Shown piece after piece: positions 59,920-64,000 of a stretch of 64,000 nt of DNA (position 1 is the stretch's first letter; every line of letters starts with the position of its first letter). The notes beneath the pieces are model-generated. The model searched no databases. It was not told the DNA's origin and saw nothing but the letters and a program-made list of their open reading frames with translations. This DNA is from Burkholderia diffusa. GTDB lineage: Bacteria > Pseudomonadota > Gammaproteobacteria > Burkholderiales > Burkholderiaceae. The stretch is from assembly GCF_001718315.1 (NCBI RefSeq), contig NZ_CP013363.1, positions 1,364,001 through 1,428,000 of the forward strand. The letters are read 5' to 3'. The translations under genes and the position numbers were made by a program.

Positions 59920-60720
59920 TTATTCGGCGGCCGGTTCCCAAGCCGGCGGCCGCTTCGCGAAGAACGCGGCGAAGCCCTCCTTCGCTTCCGGCGTCGCGCG
60001 CACGCGGGAGATCGTCTGCGCGGTGAATGCCGCGCGTTCGTCCGACGGCGGATACTCGCCGATCGCGTCGAAAAAGCGCTTGATCTCCATCAGTGCATTC
60101 GGGCCATTGCGGCTCAGCTCGGCGAGCGTCTTGTCGAGCGCCGCGTCGAGTCCGTCGGCCGGCACGGCCTGGTGGATCAGCCCGATCGCGACGGCTTCGC
60201 TGGCGGCGAGCTGCGTCGCGGTCAGCGCGAGCCGGCGCGCCTGGCGCTGTCCGACCACCTCGACCAGATACGGGCCAATCACCGACGGCAGGATCCCGAA
60301 GCGGGCCTCGCTGACCGAGAAGCGCGCGTGATCGCTCGCGATCACGATGTCGCAGGCCGCGCACAGGCCGACGCCGCCGCCGAACGCGTGGCCCTGCACG
60401 CGCGCGACCGTCGGCTTCGGGCACTGCCGGATTGCCCGCATCATCGCGGCGAACCGCTCGGCGTCGCGCAGGTTCGCGGCCGCGTCGTTCGCGCTCGCGC
60501 GCTGCATCCACTGCAGGTCGGCGCCCGCGCAGAACGCGCGGCCGTCCGAGCGCAGCACGATCGCGCGCACGTCGTCGCGCCCGCCGAGCGTCGTGAACGC
60601 GTCGGTCAGCTCGGCGATCATCGTCTCGTCGAATGCGTTGAGCACGTCGCCGCGCTGCAGCGCGACGGTCGCGATGCCGCGCGCATCGACGGCGACGGCC
60701 AGGGTCTTCAATCCATCCAT
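59920..60720 (-). CDS. Enoyl-CoA hydratase/isomerase family protein
   Basis: A 266-residue crotonase-fold enzyme. The oxyanion-hole segments are RAFCAGADLQWMQ and GHAFGGGVGLCAACDIVIA; the acidic catalytic region is ARFGILPSVIGPYLV. The ADLQWM and SVIGPYLV wording is close to methylglutaconyl-CoA hydratase-type (LiuC) enzymes. The context with paaK- and paaH-like genes suggests work on phenylacetyl-CoA-derived ring-cleavage products or other acyl-CoA beta-oxidation steps. The exact substrate is therefore undecided. It is the third gene of the minus-strand operon. Confidence 0.85.
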   Translation of the reverse strand: MDGLKTLAVAVDARGIATVALQRGDVLNAFDETMIAELTDAFTTLGGRDDVRAIVLRSDGRAFCAGADLQWMQRASANDAAANLRDAERFAAMMRAIRQCPKPTVARVQGHAFGGGVGLCAACDIVIASDHARFSVSEARFGILPSVIGPYLVEVVGQRQARRLALTATQLAASEAVAIGLIHQAVPADGLDAALDKTLAELSRNGPNALMEIKRFFDAIGEYPPSDERAAFTAQTISRVRATPEAKEGFAAFFAKRPPAWEPAAE

Positions 60721-60760
60721 CGAACAGGTTTCCTCGGAGTAGAACAGGGAACGGTGAAAC

Positions 60761-62083
60761 TCAGGCGGCCTGCCGGCGGTCGATGACCCGCCGGGCCTTG
60801 CCGGTCGCACTCGCGGGAATGCCGCCCGCGGCGAGCACCGTCACGCCGGCCGACACGCCGATCATCGTCTTGATCCGGTGCTGCAGCTCGCGCGCGATCG
60901 CCGCGCGATCGCCGTCGGTCACGCTCGCGGCGGCCTCGGAGCGCAGCTCGACCGCGAGGTCGAGCCGGTCCATATGGCCGTCGCGCGAGATCGTGATCTG
61001 GAACTGCCCCGACAGCTTCGGCTGCGCGACGACGATTTCCTCGACCTGGCTCGGAAACACGTTCACGCCGCGCACGATCAGCATGTCGTCGGAGCGGCCC
61101 GTGATCTTCGCGAGCCGGCGCATCGCGCGCGCGGTCGGCGGCAGCAGCGCGGTGAGGTCGCGCGTGCGATAGCGGATCACCGGCATCGCTTCCTTCGTCA
61201 GCGACGTGAACACGAGCTCGCCCTCGCTGCCGTCCGGCAGCACCTCGCCGGTCGCGGGATCGATGATCTCCGGATAGAAATGGTCTTCCCAGATCACCGG
61301 GCCGTCCTTCGTCTCCACGCATTCGCACGCGACGCCCGGCCCCATCACTTCCGACAGCCCGTAGATGTCGAGCGCATCGATGCCCACGCGCGTTTCCACT
61401 TCCTCGCGCAACGCCTGCGTCCACGGCTCCGCGCCGAAGATGCCGATCTTCAGCGACGACTCCGCCGGATCCATGCCCTGCCGCACCATCTCGTCGATCA
61501 GGTTCAGCATGTACGACGGCGTGACGAGGATGATCTTCGGCTCGAAATCGCGAATCAGTTGCACCTGCTTCTCGGTCTGGCCGCCCGACATCGGCACGAC
61601 CATGCAGCCGAGGCGCTCCGCGCCGTAGTGAATCCCGAGGCCGCCCGTGAAGAGCCCGTAGCCGAACGCGTTGTGCAGCGTGTCGCCCGGGCGGCCGCCG
61701 GCCGCGCGGATCGAGCGCGCGGTCACGTTCGCCCAGGTATCGATGTCGCGCGCGGTGTAGCCGACCACCGTCGGCTTGCCGGTCGTGCCGCTCGACGCAT
61801 GCACGCGCACAACCTGCTCGCGCGGTACCGCGAACAACCCGAACGGATAGTTGTCGCGCAGGTCGTTCTTGGTCGAGAACGGGAATTTCGCGAGGTCGGC
61901 GAGCGTCTTCAGGTCGTCGGGATGCACGCCCGCCGCGTCGAACGTGCGGCGATAGTGCGGGACGTTGTCGTACGCGTGGCGCAGCGACCACTTCAGGCGC
62001 TCGAGCTGCAGCGCCTGCAGTTCGTCGCGGCTGGCGGTCTCGATCGGCTCGAGAGCGGCCGCGGGATGCGTCGGGTGAGTCAT
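60761..62083 (-). CDS. paaK: Phenylacetate-CoA ligase
   Basis: A 440-residue adenylate-forming ligase. It carries VHASSGTTGKPTVVGYT (AMP/phosphate loop), GAEPWTQALREEVE, DIYGLSEVMGPGVACECVE and the C-terminal RSDDMLIVRGVNVFPSQVEEI. These are the motifs of PaaK. It activates phenylacetate with ATP and CoA, the first step of aerobic phenylacetate degradation. It follows the 3-hydroxyacyl-CoA dehydrogenase gene by 59 bases and precedes an enoyl-CoA hydratase-type gene by 40. The oxygenase genes (paaABCDE) are not in the window. Confidence 0.93.
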   Translation of the reverse strand: MTHPTHPAAALEPIETASRDELQALQLERLKWSLRHAYDNVPHYRRTFDAAGVHPDDLKTLADLAKFPFSTKNDLRDNYPFGLFAVPREQVVRVHASSGTTGKPTVVGYTARDIDTWANVTARSIRAAGGRPGDTLHNAFGYGLFTGGLGIHYGAERLGCMVVPMSGGQTEKQVQLIRDFEPKIILVTPSYMLNLIDEMVRQGMDPAESSLKIGIFGAEPWTQALREEVETRVGIDALDIYGLSEVMGPGVACECVETKDGPVIWEDHFYPEIIDPATGEVLPDGSEGELVFTSLTKEAMPVIRYRTRDLTALLPPTARAMRRLAKITGRSDDMLIVRGVNVFPSQVEEIVVAQPKLSGQFQITISRDGHMDRLDLAVELRSEAAASVTDGDRAAIARELQHRIKTMIGVSAGVTVLAAGGIPASATGKARRVIDRRQAA

Positions 62084-62142
62084 CGGGGTGCTCCTCCAAT
62101 GGAGTGATGTCGTTATCGTGATCGGGGTAAGGGCGCCGGCGG

Positions 62143-63696
62143 CTAGCGGAACGTGCGGCCGGCCGCGTGCAGCGCGGCGATGCGCGGCGACACGCGATAG
62201 CGGTCCTCGCCGTAGCTCGCCGCAAGATTCGTCAGCACGCGATGCACGCGACCGATGCCGATCGCATCGGCCCACGCGAGCGGGCCGCATGGGTAGTTCA
62301 CGCCCTTCTCCATCGCGAGATCGAGATCGGCGGGCGAGCAGACGCCCTGGTTCACCGTGTCGGCCGCTTCGTTCGCGAGCATCGCGACGGTGCGCATCGC
62401 GATCATGCCCGGCACGTCGGCCAGGCCGACGACGCGGAAACCCGCCTGCTGGAACAGGCCGACCGCGTCCGCATAGGCGGCATCGCTGCACTGCAACGCG
62501 CGCGTGAGCGCGACGAGCCCGGCCTGCGCGTAGTCGCGCGCGAGGTCGACGAGCACGAGGTCGGCCACGCCCGTTTGCGCCGCGCGCGCGGTCGCGGTGC
62601 GGCCGTCGGTCAGCGCGATCGACGCGCGGCCGGCCACGGCCAGCAGTTCGTCGACATGCGCACCCTTCTGCCGCGCGCCCGCGACGCGTTCCGCGACACG
62701 CGCATGCAGCGCGGCGGCCGGGCCGTCCTGCGTGAACAGCGCCACGTCGGCCGGCGTCTCTCGTGGCGCTTCAAGCTCGGGCGCGGGCGGCGCCGCGCCG
62801 TCGGCATAGGAATAGAAGCCGCGCCCCGACTTGCGTCCGAGGAAGCCTGCGTTCACGAGTTCCTGCTGGATCAGCGACGGCGTGTAGCGCGGATCATTGA
62901 AGTACGCGCGAAACACCGACTCGGTCACCGCGAAGTTCACGTCGTGGCCGATCAGGTCCATCAGCTCGAACGGCCCCATCCGGAAGCCGCCGGCTTCGCG
63001 CATCACCGCATCGATCGAGGCCGGCGTGCCGCCCTGCTCGTTGAGCACGCGCAGCGCCTCCGCGTAATACGGCCGCGCGACGCGGTTCACGATGAAGCCG
63101 GGCGTCGATTTCGCCAGCACCGGCAGCTTGCCCCACGCGACGGCCGTGTCGTACAGCGCTTGCGCGACTTCCGGCGCGGTCGCGAGCCCGCTGACCACTT
63201 CGACGAGCGCCATCAGCGGCGCCGGATTGAAGAAATGCAGGCCGGCCACGCGCTGCGGCGCGCGCAGCCCGGCCGCGATGGACGTGATCGAGATCGACGA
63301 CGTGTTGGTCGCCAGCATGCAGCGATCGTCGACATGGCGCTCGAGCGTCGCGAAAATCTCGCGCTTCACGTCGAGCCGCTCGGCCGCCGCCTCGACGATC
63401 AGCGCCGCACCGGCGAACTCGGCCAGCGCGCGCACCGCACGAATCCGGCTGCCGGCCGCGTCGGCCTGCGCCGGCTCAAGACGGCCCTTCTCGGCGAGCC
63501 GCGCGAACTGCGCGCGGATGCCGGCAAGCGCCTTGTCGCACGCGGCTTCGTTCAGGTCGTACAGCAGCACCGCATGGCCGGCCGCCGCCGCTACCTGCGC
63601 GATGCCCGCGCCCATCGCGCCGGCACCAATCACGCCGACGACCGCCGACGGCGCCAGCGCGCCCGAATTCACCGAATGTGCAGAAGAAACAGCCAT
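62143..63696 (-). CDS. paaH: 3-hydroxyacyl-CoA dehydrogenase (PaaH-type)
   Basis: A 517-residue NAD-dependent dehydrogenase. The Rossmann motif is VGVIGAGAMGAGIAQVAAAAGH (about residues 20-41), then IVEAAAERLDVKREIFATLE, TNTSSISI and GLHFFNPAPLMALVEVV. Two C-terminal helical domains follow, the second (YPCGPLAWADAIG near 480) completing the two-domain form typical of PaaH, longer than fatty-acid HADs. It oxidises 3-hydroxyadipyl-CoA in phenylacetate degradation. It is the first gene of the paaH-paaK-hydratase operon, with a perfect palindrome 43 bases upstream. Confidence 0.9.
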   Translation of the reverse strand: MAVSSAHSVNSGALAPSAVVGVIGAGAMGAGIAQVAAAAGHAVLLYDLNEAACDKALAGIRAQFARLAEKGRLEPAQADAAGSRIRAVRALAEFAGAALIVEAAAERLDVKREIFATLERHVDDRCMLATNTSSISITSIAAGLRAPQRVAGLHFFNPAPLMALVEVVSGLATAPEVAQALYDTAVAWGKLPVLAKSTPGFIVNRVARPYYAEALRVLNEQGGTPASIDAVMREAGGFRMGPFELMDLIGHDVNFAVTESVFRAYFNDPRYTPSLIQQELVNAGFLGRKSGRGFYSYADGAAPPAPELEAPRETPADVALFTQDGPAAALHARVAERVAGARQKGAHVDELLAVAGRASIALTDGRTATARAAQTGVADLVLVDLARDYAQAGLVALTRALQCSDAAYADAVGLFQQAGFRVVGLADVPGMIAMRTVAMLANEAADTVNQGVCSPADLDLAMEKGVNYPCGPLAWADAIGIGRVHRVLTNLAASYGEDRYRVSPRIAALHAAGRTFR

Positions 63697-63738
63697 CGCT
63701 TGCGATCCGTCATGAAATGGAAGTGCGAGCGATTATAA

Positions 63739-63752
63739 ACCGACCGGTCGGT
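63739..63752. promoter_or_regulatory. 14-bp palindromic operator upstream of paaH
   Basis: ACCGACCGGTCGGT is a perfect palindrome 43 bases before the paaH start. From general knowledge, paa promoters of Burkholderia carry a palindrome of this form recognised by the TetR-type repressor PaaR, released by phenylacetyl-CoA. No paaR gene lies in the window. Between here and 63941 the sequence is AT-richer and probably holds divergent promoters. Confidence 0.7.
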
Positions 63753-63940
63753 AGATTTATGTCAGGGCGAGCCCGAATTTATCGTGCAAGAGACCGTTGC
63801 AGAAACTGTAAAAGCAAAAAATCCAAGAATTGGGGCACTTTTTGTAAACCGAAAGGTCAATGAAAGCGTTCGAATATGAGATAGTGTCCCCCGAACGCCT
63901 GATAAAATTCGACAATTCGCCGGATTTCAGGGGAAACCGC

Positions 63941-64000
63941 GTGTCACGCCGTCGCCGTCCATCGTCCGCGCCCTTTCGGGGTCGGTTCAGCACTGCCGGC
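63941..64000 (+). CDS. Possible start of a gene running off the right edge
   Basis: A GTG at 63941 follows CAGGGGAAA with good spacing and opens a frame of 20 basic codons (SRRRRPSSAP, then FRGRFSTAG) that continues past the window edge. It would be divergent from paaH. Too short to identify. Confidence 0.3.
   Translation, partial: MSRRRRPSSAPFRGRFSTAG

Noticed and set aside
63757..63993. 78-codon minus-strand frame upstream of paaH
   Set aside because: It covers the likely promoter/operator region, has no ribosome site and its Cys/Phe/Ser-rich sequence reflects AT-rich noncoding DNA.

Overview
The window looks like a piece of a Burkholderia replicon, most likely of the B. cepacia complex. 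The DNA is very GC-rich with GC-ending codons, and the gene families and neighbourhoods are typical of that genus: a NasA-CysJ fused nitrate reductase with NirBD and NasTS, MprF with an AcvB/VirJ-like partner, YXWXGXW and DUF4148 proteins, a DUF3331 protein, and a paaH-paaK-enoyl-CoA hydratase block. The accessory look of many genes would suit a secondary chromosome, but that is inference. I saw no tRNA, rRNA, CRISPR array or intact insertion sequence.

Layout. 1-2.1 kb: the end of a LuxR-type regulator and a solitary tyrosine recombinase. 2.1-9.2 kb: two minus-strand operons that appear to form one ECF-sigma regulon. One encodes DUF1800, DUF1501 and a small YXWXGXW lipoprotein. The other encodes a YXWXGXW protein, a 37-residue lipoprotein, an ECF sigma factor, a one-TM putative anti-sigma protein and a CnrX-like periplasmic sensor. 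The same promoter-like motif with identical spacing lies upstream of both. A secreted beta-barrel-type protein and a GNAT enzyme lie between them. 9.4-15.5 kb: a Tat-exported purple-acid-type phosphatase, a LysE exporter, a LysR regulator divergent from a TauE/SafE permease, and small proteins. 15.5-18.5 kb: a PotD-like periplasmic binding protein translationally coupled to a Cache-HAMP-GGDEF diguanylate cyclase. 18.9-28 kb: a MocR regulator, a nitrite/sulfite reductase group, and the overlapping mprF-acvB-like pair ending in a textbook terminator.

28-40 kb is the assimilatory nitrate region. The minus-strand operon narK-nirB-nirD-nasA/cysJ takes up nitrate and reduces it to ammonium. Divergent plus-strand genes make the siroheme precursor (SUMT) and the NasS/NasT sensor-antiterminator pair. 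The divergent spacer holds a sigma-54 -24/-12 element, two NtrC-like boxes 21 bp apart and a strong intrinsic attenuator directly before narK. Together these predict dual control by nitrogen limitation and by nitrate/nitrite.

40-45 kb is ordinary chromosome (UDG family, YkgJ-type, AraC, FAH-family, Bcr-type MFS). About 44.95-47.3 kb is a visibly AT-richer patch with an AbiV-like (HEPN) defence gene whose start is ambiguous, plus two unrecognised minus-strand genes; it is the best candidate for recent acquisition. 47.3-64 kb returns to native composition: a P-loop kinase-like protein, an S1C protease, a LysR/MFS divergent pair, a MocR/PdxR-type regulator divergent from a double-GNAT fusion, and a zinc butanediol-type dehydrogenase with a sigma-54-like promoter and an inverted-repeat enhancer. 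Then come VC0807-family, CPBP and MarC membrane proteins and the phenylacetate-type operon, preceded by a perfect 14-bp palindrome.
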